DNA from: JBKHXF01 sp046566145
GTDB taxonomy: Bacteria; Actinomycetota; Nitriliruptoria; Nitriliruptorales; Nitriliruptoraceae
Assembly: GCA_046566145.1 (NCBI GenBank)
Contig: JBKHXF010000022.1
Span: 186,001-250,000 of the forward strand
Length of the DNA stretch: 64,000 nucleotides
Direction: 5' to 3'
How positions within the stretch are numbered: the stretch's first letter is position 1; each line of letters starts with the position of its first letter. Below the pieces are notes generated by a model that did no database searches, was not told the origin of the DNA, and worked only from the letters and a program-made list of their open reading frames with translations. Below are positions 1 through 8,038 of this stretch, piece by piece. The translations under genes were made by a program, and so were the position numbers.

Positions 1-1
1 C

Positions 2-514
2 GCCGAGGCCGGCTGCGACGTCGTCGCGCCCAGCGGGATGATGGACGGGCAGGTCGCGGCGATCCGCGCCGGCCTCGACGACGCCGGACACGACGCCACT
101 CCCATCGTCGCGTACGCGGCGAAGTACGCGAGCGCCTTCTACGGACCGTTCCGCGAGGCGGCCGAGTCGGCCATGGCATCCGGGGACCGGGCCGGCCACC
201 AGATGGACCCGGCCAACCGACGTGCGGCGCTGCGGGAGGTCGAGCTCGACCTCGCCGAGGGCGCCGACGTGGTGATGGTGAAGCCGGCGCTGCCCTACCT
301 CGACGTGATCCGCGAGGTGCGTGACGCGTTCGACGTGCCCGTCGCCGCCTACCACGTGTCCGGCGAGTACGCGATGGTGAAGGCCGCCGCGGAGCGGGGC
401 TGGCTGGACGGCGACCGGGCCATGGCCGAGGCGGTCCTGTCGATCCGCCGGGCCGGCGCCGGGCAGGTGCTGACCTACGCGGCCGTCGACCTCGCCCGCG
501 CGCTGCAGGCGTGA
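2..514 (+). CDS. hemB: Porphobilinogen synthase (delta-aminolevulinic acid dehydratase), C-terminal part
   Basis: The gene is cut by the left edge. The reading frame is open from base 2 and already reads AGCDVVAPSGMMDGQ, the conserved HemB stretch just before the middle of the enzyme. Further on, YAAKYASAFYGPFREA carries the Schiff-base lysine region (K in AAKYAS), and VMVKPALPYLD carries the second active-site lysine (MVKP). About half of the usual 320-330 residues is present. HemB condenses two 5-aminolevulinate molecules to porphobilinogen in the cytosol for haem and corrin synthesis. The stop overlaps the next start (GTGA). In Streptomyces, rex and hemA/C/D lie near hemB, so rex may sit just upstream; this is inference. 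Confidence 0.95.
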   Translation, partial: AEAGCDVVAPSGMMDGQVAAIRAGLDDAGHDATPIVAYAAKYASAFYGPFREAAESAMASGDRAGHQMDPANRRAALREVELDLAEGADVVMVKPALPYLDVIREVRDAFDVPVAAYHVSGEYAMVKAAAERGWLDGDRAMAEAVLSIRRAGAGQVLTYAAVDLARALQA

Positions 515-1266
515 CCGACGCCCCGGCCTGGCTCACCGACGTCCCCTACGCGCACCGTGGGCTGCACGGTCCCGGCGCGCCGGAGAACACGCTCGCGGCG
601 TTCGCCCGGGCCGTCGAGGCGGGCGTCGGCATCGAGCTCGACGTGCACGCGACGGTCGACGGCCACGCGGTCGTGCTGCACGACCCGGACCTCACCCGCA
701 CCGCCGGCAGGGCACTCGACGTGCGGCGCGCCCCGCTCGACGAGGTCCGCGCCCACCCGCTGACCGGGTCGGACCTGCCCGTCCCGACCCTCGCGGAGGT
801 CCTCGAGCTCGTTGCGGGGCGCGTGCCGGTGATGGTCGAGGTCAAGAACCTCGGCCGCGGGGTCGGGGTGGTCGAGGAGGCGACGGCCCGGGTGCTCGAC
901 GAGCACGTGGCGGCGCCGTACAGCGTCGCGTCGTTCCACCCCGGGACGGTCCGGTGGTTCGCGCTGCGCCGGCCCGGGCTGGTGCGCGGTCGGACCTCCG
1001 GCGTGCTCGCCGACGCGCCGCTGCCCGCCCCGGTCCGCGCCGCCATGCGCCGGCTGGTCGGGGTCCAGCGCAGCCGGCCGCACTACCTGTCCTACGAGCT
1101 CGCGGGGCTGCCCAACGCCGCGGTGTCGCGGCTCCGCGCCGCCGGTCTGCCGGTGATCACCTGGACCGTCCGCGACCGGGCGGGGGTGGAGCGGGCCCGT
1201 GAGCACGCCGACCAGTGCATCTTCGAGTCCCTGGACCCGGCCGAGGTCACGAGCCGCCACGGATAG
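511..1266 (+). CDS. Glycerophosphodiester phosphodiesterase family protein
   Basis: This is a 251-residue GDPD-family TIM barrel. The N-terminal HRG...PENT motif (residues 14-25), the E-x-D pair in IELDVHA, the HDPDL motif and the later VMVEVK strand are the family's metal and substrate ligands. Such enzymes hydrolyse glycerophosphodiesters to sn-glycerol-3-phosphate and an alcohol. No signal peptide is visible, so it is probably cytosolic. The GTG start overlaps the hemB stop by 4 bp, implying translational coupling, and hemL follows after 34 bp. A phospholipid-salvage enzyme between two haem genes probably reflects operon sharing rather than a haem role. Confidence 0.9.
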   Translation: MTDAPAWLTDVPYAHRGLHGPGAPENTLAAFARAVEAGVGIELDVHATVDGHAVVLHDPDLTRTAGRALDVRRAPLDEVRAHPLTGSDLPVPTLAEVLELVAGRVPVMVEVKNLGRGVGVVEEATARVLDEHVAAPYSVASFHPGTVRWFALRRPGLVRGRTSGVLADAPLPAPVRAAMRRLVGVQRSRPHYLSYELAGLPNAAVSRLRAAGLPVITWTVRDRAGVERAREHADQCIFESLDPAEVTSRHG

Positions 1267-1300
1267 CCTCCGAGGCCGCCCCCCGACGCGAGGCACCGAC

Positions 1301-2623
1301 GTGGACACGACCACCTCCGCCGCCCTGTTCGAGCGCGCCCAGCGCGTCATCCCCGGTGGGGTGAACTCGCCGGTGCGGGCCTTCACCGGCGTCGGTGGCA
1401 CCCCGCGGTTCGTGCGGGTCGGGGAGGGACCCCACCTCGTCGACGCCGACGGCAACCGCTACGTCGACCTCGTGAACTCGTGGGGGCCGCTCCCGCTCGG
1501 TCACGTCAACGAGCGCGTCTTCGCCGCCGCGGTGAAGGCGCTCGGCCACGGCTCGTCGTTCGGGGCGCCCACCGAGGCCGAGGTGCTGCTGGCCGAGGAG
1601 CTCGTCGCCGCCGTCCCGTCCATCGAGAAGGTCCGGCTCGTCTCCTCGGGCACCGAGGCGGCGATGAGCGCCATCCGACTCGCCCGTGGCGCCACCGGCC
1701 GGTCCAAGCTGCTGAAGTTCGCCGGGCACTACCACGGCCACTCCGACTCGCTGCTCGTCTCCGCCGGCTCCGGGGTCGCGACGCTCGGCATCCCCGGCAC
1801 CCCCGGCGTCACCGCTGGCACCGCGGCCGACACCATCGTGGTGACGTGGAACGACCGCGCCGCCGTCGAGGCCGCCGTGGCCGAGCACGGCCACGACCTC
1901 GCCGTCATCGCCTGCGAGCCCGTCGCCGCCAACATGAACCTCGTGCCGCCCCGCGACGGCTTCCTCGCCTTCCTGCGCGAGCAGGCCGACGCGTGCGGGG
2001 CGCTGCTGCTCTTCGACGAGGTCATCACCGGGTTCCGCATGGGCCGCGCGGGCGCGCAGGGGTTCCACGACGTCGTCCCGGACGTCACGGCGCTCGGCAA
2101 GGCCATCGGCGGCGGGTTCCCGATGGCGGCCTTCGGCGGGCGCGCCGAGGTGATGGACCATCTCGCACCCGTCGGGCCCGTCTACCAGGCGGGCACGCTG
2201 AGCGGGAACCCCGTCGCGGTCGCCGCGGGCCTGGCCCAGCTCGCCCAGCTCGACGACGACGTCTACGAGTGCCTCGAGGGCGCGACCGCCCGGATCGTGC
2301 GCGGCTTCCGCGCCGCGTTCGAGGCGGCGGGCGTGCCGGCGCTGGTGCGCCAGCACGGCACGCTCGCCGGGATCCTGTTCCCGACCGACGACGCCCCGTT
2401 CGGTGCCGCCGACGCCGGCTGGGACGGCGGGCCCCACGAGTACGACGGCGTCGCGGCGACCGACACCGCCCGTTACGGCCGGTTCTTCCACGCCATGCTC
2501 GAGCGCGGCGTCTACCTCGCCCCGAGCGCGTACGAGATCGTGTTCTCCTCGGTCGCGCTCGACGAGGCGACCCTGCGCCACGTCGAGGAGGCCGCCGGCG
2601 AGGCGGCCGCAGCCATCGCCTGA
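1301..2623 (+). CDS. hemL: Glutamate-1-semialdehyde 2,1-aminomutase
   Basis: The protein has 440 residues, the normal size for HemL. It begins TTSAALFERAQRVIPGGVNSPVRAF, and the start of that stretch through the RVIPGG and SPVRAF segments is diagnostic. The PLP lysine lies in ALGKAIGGGFPMAAFGG, and a class III aminotransferase signature precedes it (LLLFDEVITGFR). It converts glutamate-1-semialdehyde to 5-aminolevulinate, so the organism uses the C5 pathway. The GTG at 1301 was chosen because the homologous N-terminus begins there and GAGG lies just upstream. An in-frame start about 100 bp upstream would add an arginine-rich stretch not typical of the family. Confidence 0.96.
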   Translation: MDTTTSAALFERAQRVIPGGVNSPVRAFTGVGGTPRFVRVGEGPHLVDADGNRYVDLVNSWGPLPLGHVNERVFAAAVKALGHGSSFGAPTEAEVLLAEELVAAVPSIEKVRLVSSGTEAAMSAIRLARGATGRSKLLKFAGHYHGHSDSLLVSAGSGVATLGIPGTPGVTAGTAADTIVVTWNDRAAVEAAVAEHGHDLAVIACEPVAANMNLVPPRDGFLAFLREQADACGALLLFDEVITGFRMGRAGAQGFHDVVPDVTALGKAIGGGFPMAAFGGRAEVMDHLAPVGPVYQAGTLSGNPVAVAAGLAQLAQLDDDVYECLEGATARIVRGFRAAFEAAGVPALVRQHGTLAGILFPTDDAPFGAADAGWDGGPHEYDGVAATDTARYGRFFHAMLERGVYLAPSAYEIVFSSVALDEATLRHVEEAAGEAAAAIA

Positions 2624-2660
2624 CGGAACATCCCCGGGTCCCGTTCGTTCTCCCCACCGA

Positions 2661-2732
2661 CCCTGCCCGCCCCACCGGCCCTGCCCGCCCCACCGGCCCC
2701 CGCCCCACCGGCCCCCGCCCCCGTCCGACCGG
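2661..2732 (+). repeat. Short C-rich tandem repeat between hemL and the TlpA-like gene
   Basis: Two exact 18-bp units (CCCTGCCCGCCCCACCGG, 2661-2678 and 2679-2696) are followed by a 15-bp derivative (2697-2711) and a degenerate fourth unit to 2732. The tract is almost free of A and T and lies immediately upstream of the next start. No reading frame or hairpin explains it. It looks like replication slippage in the 5' leader of the lipoprotein gene. Confidence 0.7.
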
Positions 2733-2740
2733 AGCCCCCC

Positions 2741-3304
2741 GTGCGCCGCACCACCGCCACGCTCGCCGCCCTCGCGCTCGCCGTCACGGCCTGCGGCGGC
2801 GCCGGCGGTGGCACGACCGCCGGCGCGGAGGGCACCGGTGCGCCCGGCGGCGGGGCCACACCCATCACCGCGTTCGAGTCGGGTGAGCCGCTGCCGGAGG
2901 CGGAGTTCCCGGTGCTGGGCGACCGGGACACGCTCGTGTCGACCGCCGACTGGCGCGGCACCCCCACGGTCGTCAACTTCTGGGCGACCTGGTGCGCCTT
3001 CTGCGTCGAGGAGATGCCCGACCTCGAGGCCGCCCACCAGCAGCTCGGCGACGCGGTGCGCTTCGTCGGCATCGCCCGGCAGGACAACGTCGACAAGGCG
3101 CTGACGCTGGCCGACGAGACCGGCGTCACCTACGACCTGCTCGAGGACGGCCCGGGCACCTACTTCAACGAGGTCGGCGCCCGCGGCATGCCGACGACGC
3201 TCTTCGTCGACGCCGCCGGCGCCATCGTGTACCGGCACACCGGCCCGATCTCGGCCGAGCAGCTCGTCGAGCTCGTCGCCGAGCACCTCGACGTGACGGC
3301 CTGA
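2741..3304 (+). CDS. TlpA/ResA-like thioredoxin-fold lipoprotein
   Basis: This is a 187-residue secreted thioredoxin-fold protein. An N-terminal hydrophobic segment ends in a lipobox (LAVTAC, Cys18), so it should be lipid-anchored on the outer face of the membrane. After a Gly/Thr-rich linker comes the redox site WCAFC (Cys85, Cys88), and then GMPTT with the cis-proline of the fold. The family reduces disulfides in apocytochrome c or acts as an extracytoplasmic thiol reductant. The WCAFC site differs from the WCGPC of the second copy at 10050, so the two may have different partners. It is followed 4 bp later by the BtuF-like gene. Confidence 0.85.
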   Translation: MRRTTATLAALALAVTACGGAGGGTTAGAEGTGAPGGGATPITAFESGEPLPEAEFPVLGDRDTLVSTADWRGTPTVVNFWATWCAFCVEEMPDLEAAHQQLGDAVRFVGIARQDNVDKALTLADETGVTYDLLEDGPGTYFNEVGARGMPTTLFVDAAGAIVYRHTGPISAEQLVELVAEHLDVTA

Positions 3305-3308
3305 CCCG

Positions 3309-4259
3309 GTGCGCGTCGTCTCGCTGCTGCCCGCCACGACGGAGATCGTCCACGCCCTCGGGCGCGGCGACACGCTCGTCGGGCGCTCCCACGAGTGCGA
3401 CCACCCCGCCGGCGTCGAGGCCCTGCCGGTGTGCACCGAGCCCCGGGTCGAGTTCACCGGCGCGAGCTGCGACATCGACGCGCAGCTCAAGGGCGTGCTC
3501 GAGGCGGCCCTGTCGCTCTACGAGGTCCACGTCGACGTGCTGCGCGAGGTCGCCCCGGACGTCGTGCTGACCCAGTCGCTGTGCGAGGTCTGCGCCGTGT
3601 CGCTCGCCGACGTGCAGGCGGCCGTGGAGGCCCACCTCGGCGACCACGTGCGCGTGGTCGCCTGCGAGCCCAACGCCCTCGCCGACGTGCGTGCCGACGT
3701 GCGGCGCGTCGCCGAGGCGCTGGGCGTCCCGGCGGAGGGCGAGCGGGTCGTCGCCGAGCTCGACGCCCGCATCGACGCGGTCCGCGCCCGGGTCGCCGGC
3801 CGCCCGCCGGTCCGCGTGGCGACCGTCGAGTGGGTCGACCCGTTCATGGCCGCCGGGAACTGGATGCCCGAGCTCGTGGAGGCCGCCGGGGGCGTGGAGC
3901 TGTTCGGGATCGCCGGCGCCCACTCGCCCTGGACCGACCTCGACGCGCTCGCCGCCGCCGACCCGGACGTCGTGGTGGCGATGCCGTGCGGGTTCGGCCT
4001 CGCGCGCACCGTCGAGGAGGTCCGGGTGCTGTGGGAGCAGCCGGCGTGGCGCGACCTGCGGGCCGTGCGCGAGGGCAGGGTGGCCGCCACCGACGGCCAC
4101 CGGTTCTTCAACCGGCCCGGTCCGCGGCTCGCCGAATCCGTCGAGATCCTCGCCGAGATCCTGCACCCGGGGCTGGCCGACGGTCCCGACGCGACGTCCC
4201 ACCACGGCGACGCGTGGGTCTGGCTCGACCCCGCCACGGGTGCCCCCGCCGGCGCGTGA
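3309..4259 (+). CDS. BtuF-like cobalamin/iron-chelate binding fold protein, no signal peptide
   Basis: These 316 residues match the COG0614 periplasmic-binding fold (RVVSLLPATTEIVHALG at the N-terminus, WMPELVEAAGG and DVVVAMPCGFG later). The protein starts directly on the first strand with no signal peptide or lipobox, so it is probably cytosolic and not a transporter component; no permease or ATPase gene is nearby. It carries cysteines in CTEPRVEFTGASCDID and in LCEVCAVS, a pattern I associate with the single-gene 'cobalamin-binding' subgroup. The ligand is not provable from sequence. Its place between haem genes and the cytochrome bc operon would also fit a tetrapyrrole or metal role. Confidence 0.75.
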   Translation: MRVVSLLPATTEIVHALGRGDTLVGRSHECDHPAGVEALPVCTEPRVEFTGASCDIDAQLKGVLEAALSLYEVHVDVLREVAPDVVLTQSLCEVCAVSLADVQAAVEAHLGDHVRVVACEPNALADVRADVRRVAEALGVPAEGERVVAELDARIDAVRARVAGRPPVRVATVEWVDPFMAAGNWMPELVEAAGGVELFGIAGAHSPWTDLDALAAADPDVVVAMPCGFGLARTVEEVRVLWEQPAWRDLRAVREGRVAATDGHRFFNRPGPRLAESVEILAEILHPGLADGPDATSHHGDAWVWLDPATGAPAGA

Positions 4260-4624
4260 GCCGCCGGCGCCGGGCGTCCTCCTCGCCTCGCTCCGGCCGC
4301 CCCCGTGGATGGGTGCCGTCCGGTGTCCGGACGACCGTGCCGCGTGGGAACGGGGGCGTTTGTCCGGCCTCGCCGGCCGCTGGTACGGTGCGCGCGACAG
4401 CCGCCGCCGGCCCCGGCGACCTCGCCGGGACCACCGTGGCGGACCATCAGGACACGGTGACGACGGTGCTGCGCGGAGGCGCGCCGGGGCAATCGGCCCC
4501 GACGTGGGCCCGTGCGGCACCGTGAGCGTTGCGGCCTCGTCCGCCCCCGGTTCGACCGAGCCGGGACGCGGCCCGCCGCCACCACCGGCACCCCCACCAC
4601 CACCCGCGAGACGAGGACCGCAAC
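4260..4624 (+). promoter_or_regulatory. 365-bp intergenic region with candidate promoter of the cytochrome bc operon
   Basis: No gene was found in this gap. A SigA-like promoter fits TTGTCC (4360-4365), an 18-bp spacer and TACGGT (4384-4389, preceded by TGG as in an extended -10). That predicts transcription from about 4396 and a leader of some 230 bases before the first gene of the operon. The remaining leader is C-rich and shows no strong hairpin or known operator. The boxes are seen in the sequence; their activity is inferred. Confidence 0.4.
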
Positions 4625-5143
4625 GTGACCCTCAGCTGGTTCGGTGACTTCTTCGACGCCCTGCCCGACGCCGCGGTCGCCCTGTGGCAGTTCGGTGACC
4701 CCTCCGGCCTCGGCCGCGGCTGGTGGGGCATCGTCATCCTGCTCATCTGGGGCGTCGGCCTGACCGCCGTCCCGCTGCTCATCGCCAAGCGCACCTACGG
4801 CGAGCACGAGTGGGTCAGCGCGACGATGGGCGTCATCGCCGGCCTGTCGATCCTCTGGTGGGTCTACGGCATCCTGCCGTCGGCCTGGATCTACTACCTC
4901 GACTCGTCGAAGGAGATCCTGTCCGGCCCGATCATCCCGGCGTCGGTCGGCATCACCTTCGCCAGCGGCTACCGCCTCGACCTGATGAGCAACTTCTACG
5001 AGGTCGTCCGCGACCTGGTGGTGGTCGTGCAGCACCTGGTGGCGTTCATCATCACCTTCTGGGCCGCGCTGAAGATCCAGGAGAAGTATCCGAAGACGCT
5101 CGCCCCCGGCGAGACCAAGCCGGAGGCCGGGGGCTACCGCTGA
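4625..5143 (+). CDS. Membrane protein of unknown function, first gene of the cytochrome bc operon
   Basis: The protein has 172 residues and no recognised family. The GTG at 4625 was chosen because GAGGAC lies 8-13 bases upstream and the sequence before it is low-complexity Pro/His/Arg. Hydropathy suggests three or four membrane spans (roughly residues 37-56, 66-90, 105-120 and 133-152). A Trp/Tyr-rich loop (WWVYGILPSAWIYYLDSS) lies between spans 2 and 3, and the C-terminus is charged. No haem-binding CXXCH and no obvious His pair for haem b are present. It leads the operon that encodes all core bc subunits, so an accessory or assembly role for that complex is a reasonable inference. Confidence 0.75.
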   Translation: MTLSWFGDFFDALPDAAVALWQFGDPSGLGRGWWGIVILLIWGVGLTAVPLLIAKRTYGEHEWVSATMGVIAGLSILWWVYGILPSAWIYYLDSSKEILSGPIIPASVGITFASGYRLDLMSNFYEVVRDLVVVVQHLVAFIITFWAALKIQEKYPKTLAPGETKPEAGGYR

Positions 5144-5205
5144 GGCGGTGGCTCCGAATCCACGACGTACCGCACCGGTAGAGACCGGCGCACAGGAGGC
5201 TCCCC

Positions 5206-5553
5206 GTGGGGAAGACCGACAAGGGCGAACACCCCCTGATGTTCGACGACTACACCGTCGGACAGGTCGACCCGCAGTGGCTGCAGGAGCGCGTGAAGCC
5301 CAAGCGCCACATCGGGTTGACGGCAGAGCTGTGCATCATGTGCCGCGCCTGCGAGGACGTCTGCCCGTGGGAGTGCATCTACATGATGTCGCCGGACATC
5401 ATCAAGGATGCGGACAGCAGCAACGTGATGACGCTGGCGCAGCAGTCGGCGGCGGTGTTCATCATCGACGACAACGAGTGCACGCGCTGCGCCATCTGCG
5501 TGGAGCGCTGCCCGTCGGACGCCCTGTGGCTCGGGCGCGTCGGCGACAACTGA
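5206..5553 (+). CDS. 2x[4Fe-4S] ferredoxin-type protein of the cytochrome bc operon
   Basis: This 115-residue protein has two cluster motifs: Cys43, 46, 49, 53 (CIMCRACEDVCP) and Cys92, 95, 98, 102 (CTRCAICVERCP). A fifth cysteine, Cys57, follows the first motif as C-P-x-x-C-I-Y. The same extra cysteine and the following CPxDALW pattern occur in the second NuoI at 50794. No signal peptide is present, so it faces the cytoplasm, and AGGAGG precedes the GTG start. A ferredoxin inside a bc operon is unusual. It could bring low-potential electrons to the quinone side of the complex or serve as donor to the EFG-less complex I. Both roles are inferred. Confidence 0.88.
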   Translation: MGKTDKGEHPLMFDDYTVGQVDPQWLQERVKPKRHIGLTAELCIMCRACEDVCPWECIYMMSPDIIKDADSSNVMTLAQQSAAVFIIDDNECTRCAICVERCPSDALWLGRVGDN

Positions 5554-5626
5554 ACCGTCAGGCACCCCGCCGCGCGGCGTGAGGCGCGGACCCGATCACC
5601 CCACCTGAACCACCGAGGAAGCAGCT

Positions 5627-6394
5627 GTGGCGAAGCTCCCGTCGACGAGCGACATCAAGGACGCCGTCCAGGACAACGTGATCTGGAAGTCCATCTTCCG
5701 GCCGGGCTCCATCTACCGGAAGGGCTACCGCGACACGTCGCGCGACCGCGCCCTGGCGTCCATGAACAACGTGCTCTACCACCTCCACCCCGTGAAGGTG
5801 AAGCGGCACGGCCTGAAGCTCACGTACACCTACTGCCTGGGTGGCCTGAGCTTCTTCATGTTCGTGCTGCTCACCATCACCGGCATCTTCCTGATGTTCT
5901 TCTACCGGCCCACGGCCGGCGCCGGCGCCGAGCTCGCGTACCTCGACATGCGCAACATCCAGGCGAACGTCACGTTCGGGAACCTGGTGCGCAACATGCA
6001 CCGGTGGGGCGCCCACCTGATGGTGTTCACGGTGTTCCTGCACATGGCGCGCGTCTTCTACCACGGCGCCTACAAGCCCCCGCGCGAGTTCAACTGGGTC
6101 GTCGGCGTCATCCTGCTGACCCTGACCCTGCTGCTCTCCTTCACCGGCTACCTGCTGCCGTGGGACCAGCTCGCCGTCTGGGCCGTCACCGTCGGCACCG
6201 AGATGATGGGCTTCACGCCGGTCTTCGGGAAGCAGGTCCAGTTCGTCCTCCTGGGCGGGGTCGAGATCGGACCCAACACCCTGCTGCGCTGGTACGTGCT
6301 GCACGTGCTGTTCGTCCCGTTCGTGACGGTCATCTTCCTCGCGGTCCACTTCTGGCGGATCCGCAAGGACGGTGGCATCTCGGGTCCGCTGTGA
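5627..6394 (+). CDS. qcrB: Cytochrome b, N-terminal (b6-like) subunit of menaquinol:cytochrome c reductase
   Basis: The protein has 255 residues with four membrane helices and carries both b haems. Its ligand pairs are His125/His139 and His226/His241. The 15-residue step in the second pair is the b6-type spacing, as opposed to 14 in mitochondrial cytochrome b. The sequence YCLGG (Cys70) followed by the FFYRPT segment matches cytochrome b6, where this cysteine covalently binds the extra haem c(n)/c(i). GYLLPWDQLAVWAVTVGTE is the usual Q-site helix region. The gene ends where b6 ends, and subunit IV is separate. Canonical actinobacterial QcrB is a single long protein, so this is a split, Bacillus- or b6f-like version. 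GAGGAA precedes the GTG. Confidence 0.93.
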   Translation: MAKLPSTSDIKDAVQDNVIWKSIFRPGSIYRKGYRDTSRDRALASMNNVLYHLHPVKVKRHGLKLTYTYCLGGLSFFMFVLLTITGIFLMFFYRPTAGAGAELAYLDMRNIQANVTFGNLVRNMHRWGAHLMVFTVFLHMARVFYHGAYKPPREFNWVVGVILLTLTLLLSFTGYLLPWDQLAVWAVTVGTEMMGFTPVFGKQVQFVLLGGVEIGPNTLLRWYVLHVLFVPFVTVIFLAVHFWRIRKDGGISGPL

Positions 6395-6512
6395 CCCGCA
6401 CCCCTGTCCGCACCTTCTGACCCGACCTGCTGCCGCGTCCCCGGGCGCGACGTGAGACACCACCCCCCGCTGGGGCGCGAGACAGCGGCGGGACATCAGC
6501 GAGGAGCACACG

Positions 6513-7346
6513 ATGTCCGAAGAGGTCCAGATCGACCAGGCGACCTACGACCGCCTCATCGCCGAGGGCAAGAGCGAGCGCATCGCCCGCGCCAAGGCGA
6601 AGGCCGCGTCGGTCCGCGCCGCGAAGGTCGCCGACGGCGTCTCCATCGGCCCCACCACGATGGACGCGTGGTCCTCGGCGCGTGAGTCGTTCATCGCGCA
6701 GCACGGGGCGTCCGCCGGCGGTGGCGGCGGCACGGCCGTCGCGACCAGGACCGCGACGGGTCGCCTGACCCCCGAGGAGCGGGCGCAGCGCGTCGCGGCC
6801 TCGCTGGGCAACGGCGGGGACTCCGGCTCGATCGGTGTCCCGGCCGACTCCAAGCACACGCACCGCCTGCTCGCCCTGATCCCGCCGTCGGGCATCCAGC
6901 AGGTCCAGACCAAGCAGCTCGACAAGGTCTACACCTGGCCGCACCTGCTGCTCATCGAGTTCGTGGCCGTGCTGGCCTCGACCGCGCTGGTGCTCGTGGT
7001 GTCGTTCTTCATCAACCCGACCTTCCTCGACCTCGCCAACCCCAACCTCACGCCGAACCCGTCGAAGGCCCCCTGGTACTTCCTCGGGCTGCAGGAGCTC
7101 CTGCGGTACTTCCACCCGATGGTCGCCGGTGTGACCATCCCGGGCGTGGGCCTCATCATCCTGGGCGGCACCGCCTACTTCGACAAGAACCCGTCCGCGA
7201 AGCCCGAGAACCGGAAGTTCGCGATGATGGCGTTCACCTTCTTCCTGACCCTGTGGACGATGCTGACCTTCGCCGGGTCCTTCTTCCGCGGCCCCGGCTT
7301 CAACTGGGTCTGGCCCTGGGTCGACGGCCTCTTCTTCGAGCTCTGA
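6513..7346 (+). CDS. Cytochrome b C-terminal (subunit IV-like) protein with N-terminal KSER-motif extension
   Basis: The protein has 277 residues. From about residue 115 it is a subunit IV (PetD-like) domain with three membrane helices and the Qo-site sequence KAPWYFLGLQELL, the equivalent of PEWY. The first 115 residues are extra. They begin with a charged helical motif (residues 7-34, containing GKSERIARAKAKAA), followed by a Gly/Ala-rich linker. The motif matches repeat 3 in the tail of the second NuoI at 25 of 28 positions. Subunit IV normally has only a short N-terminus on the cytoplasmic side, so the extension should reach into the cytoplasm, where NuoI also lies. Its function is unknown; docking or assembly is inferred. 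Confidence 0.92.
   Translation: MSEEVQIDQATYDRLIAEGKSERIARAKAKAASVRAAKVADGVSIGPTTMDAWSSARESFIAQHGASAGGGGGTAVATRTATGRLTPEERAQRVAASLGNGGDSGSIGVPADSKHTHRLLALIPPSGIQQVQTKQLDKVYTWPHLLLIEFVAVLASTALVLVVSFFINPTFLDLANPNLTPNPSKAPWYFLGLQELLRYFHPMVAGVTIPGVGLIILGGTAYFDKNPSAKPENRKFAMMAFTFFLTLWTMLTFAGSFFRGPGFNWVWPWVDGLFFEL
6531..6614 (+). repeat. KSER motif, single copy in cytochrome b subunit IV
   Basis: This codes for residues 7-34 of subunit IV: I-D-Q-x-T-Y-D-x-L-I-A-E, then GKSERIARAKAKAA, then x-V. It is related to the three copies at 51460-51543, 51736-51819 and 51994-52077. The pattern of hydrophobic and basic residues predicts a helix-turn-helix hairpin with a strongly basic second helix. I do not recognise it as a named domain. 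Confidence 0.85.
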
Positions 7347-7383
7347 CACGACCGCCCCGAGAGGGGGCGAGGAGCGTGACACC

Positions 7384-7992
7384 ATGACCGACAACCCGAC
7401 GCGACGGATCCCGGAGATCAAGCCGGTCGAGCGCCGCACCTTCCTCCGCTACGCCCTCGGCGGTGCGGTCGGCGCCGGCCTGTCCGGCTTCGGCGTCGCC
7501 TTCGTGGGGATGCTCTGGCCCAACCTCGGCGGTGGGTTCGGTGCCGACATCACCCTGCCGATGAAGGCCGACGAGCTGCTCGCGGAGATCCTCTCCGAGA
7601 AGGCGCCCTTCGCCTTCCCGGCGGGCCGGATGTACGTCGTGGCGTGGGACCCGTCGGAGCCCGGCGCCGAGGAGGCGTACGGGACCGACCACGCCATCAT
7701 CGACGGCAACAACGGCCTGATGGCGCTCTACCAGAAGTGCGTGCACCTCGGCTGCCGCGTGCCGTGGTGCCAGAGCTCGCAGTGGTTCGAGTGCCCCTGC
7801 CACGGCTCCAAGTACAACAAGTGGGGCGAGTGGATGGGCGGCCCGGCCGCCCGCGGCCTCGACCGGTTCCCCTCCCGCATCGACGACCAGGGCAACTTCA
7901 CCGTGTCGACCGGCACGGTGCTGACCGGCCCGGCCCGTACCGCCCGCGTCCTCCAGCAGGAGCCGGAGGGCCCCGCCTGCGTCGACCTCTGA
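7384..7992 (+). CDS. qcrA: Rieske iron-sulfur protein of the bc complex
   Basis: This 202-residue protein has a twin-arginine-like start (RRTFLRYAL, residues 18-26) and one membrane anchor (about residues 22-45). The Rieske domain has box 1 as Cys119-x-His121 with Cys124, and box 2 as Cys137-Pro-Cys139-His140. Cys119, His121, Cys137 and His140 bind the 2Fe-2S cluster, and Cys124/Cys139 form the usual disulfide. An additional Cys129 is present. The protein takes the first electron from menaquinol at the Qo site and passes it to cytochrome c. It lies third in the core order b6-like, subunit IV, Rieske, cytochrome c. An RBS-like GGGGCGAGGAG precedes the ATG. Confidence 0.95.
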   Translation: MTDNPTRRIPEIKPVERRTFLRYALGGAVGAGLSGFGVAFVGMLWPNLGGGFGADITLPMKADELLAEILSEKAPFAFPAGRMYVVAWDPSEPGAEEAYGTDHAIIDGNNGLMALYQKCVHLGCRVPWCQSSQWFECPCHGSKYNKWGEWMGGPAARGLDRFPSRIDDQGNFTVSTGTVLTGPARTARVLQQEPEGPACVDL

Positions 7993-8038
7993 CGAGACCC
8001 GTCACCCGACGGCTGCGCCCACACGGAGCGTGCACCCC

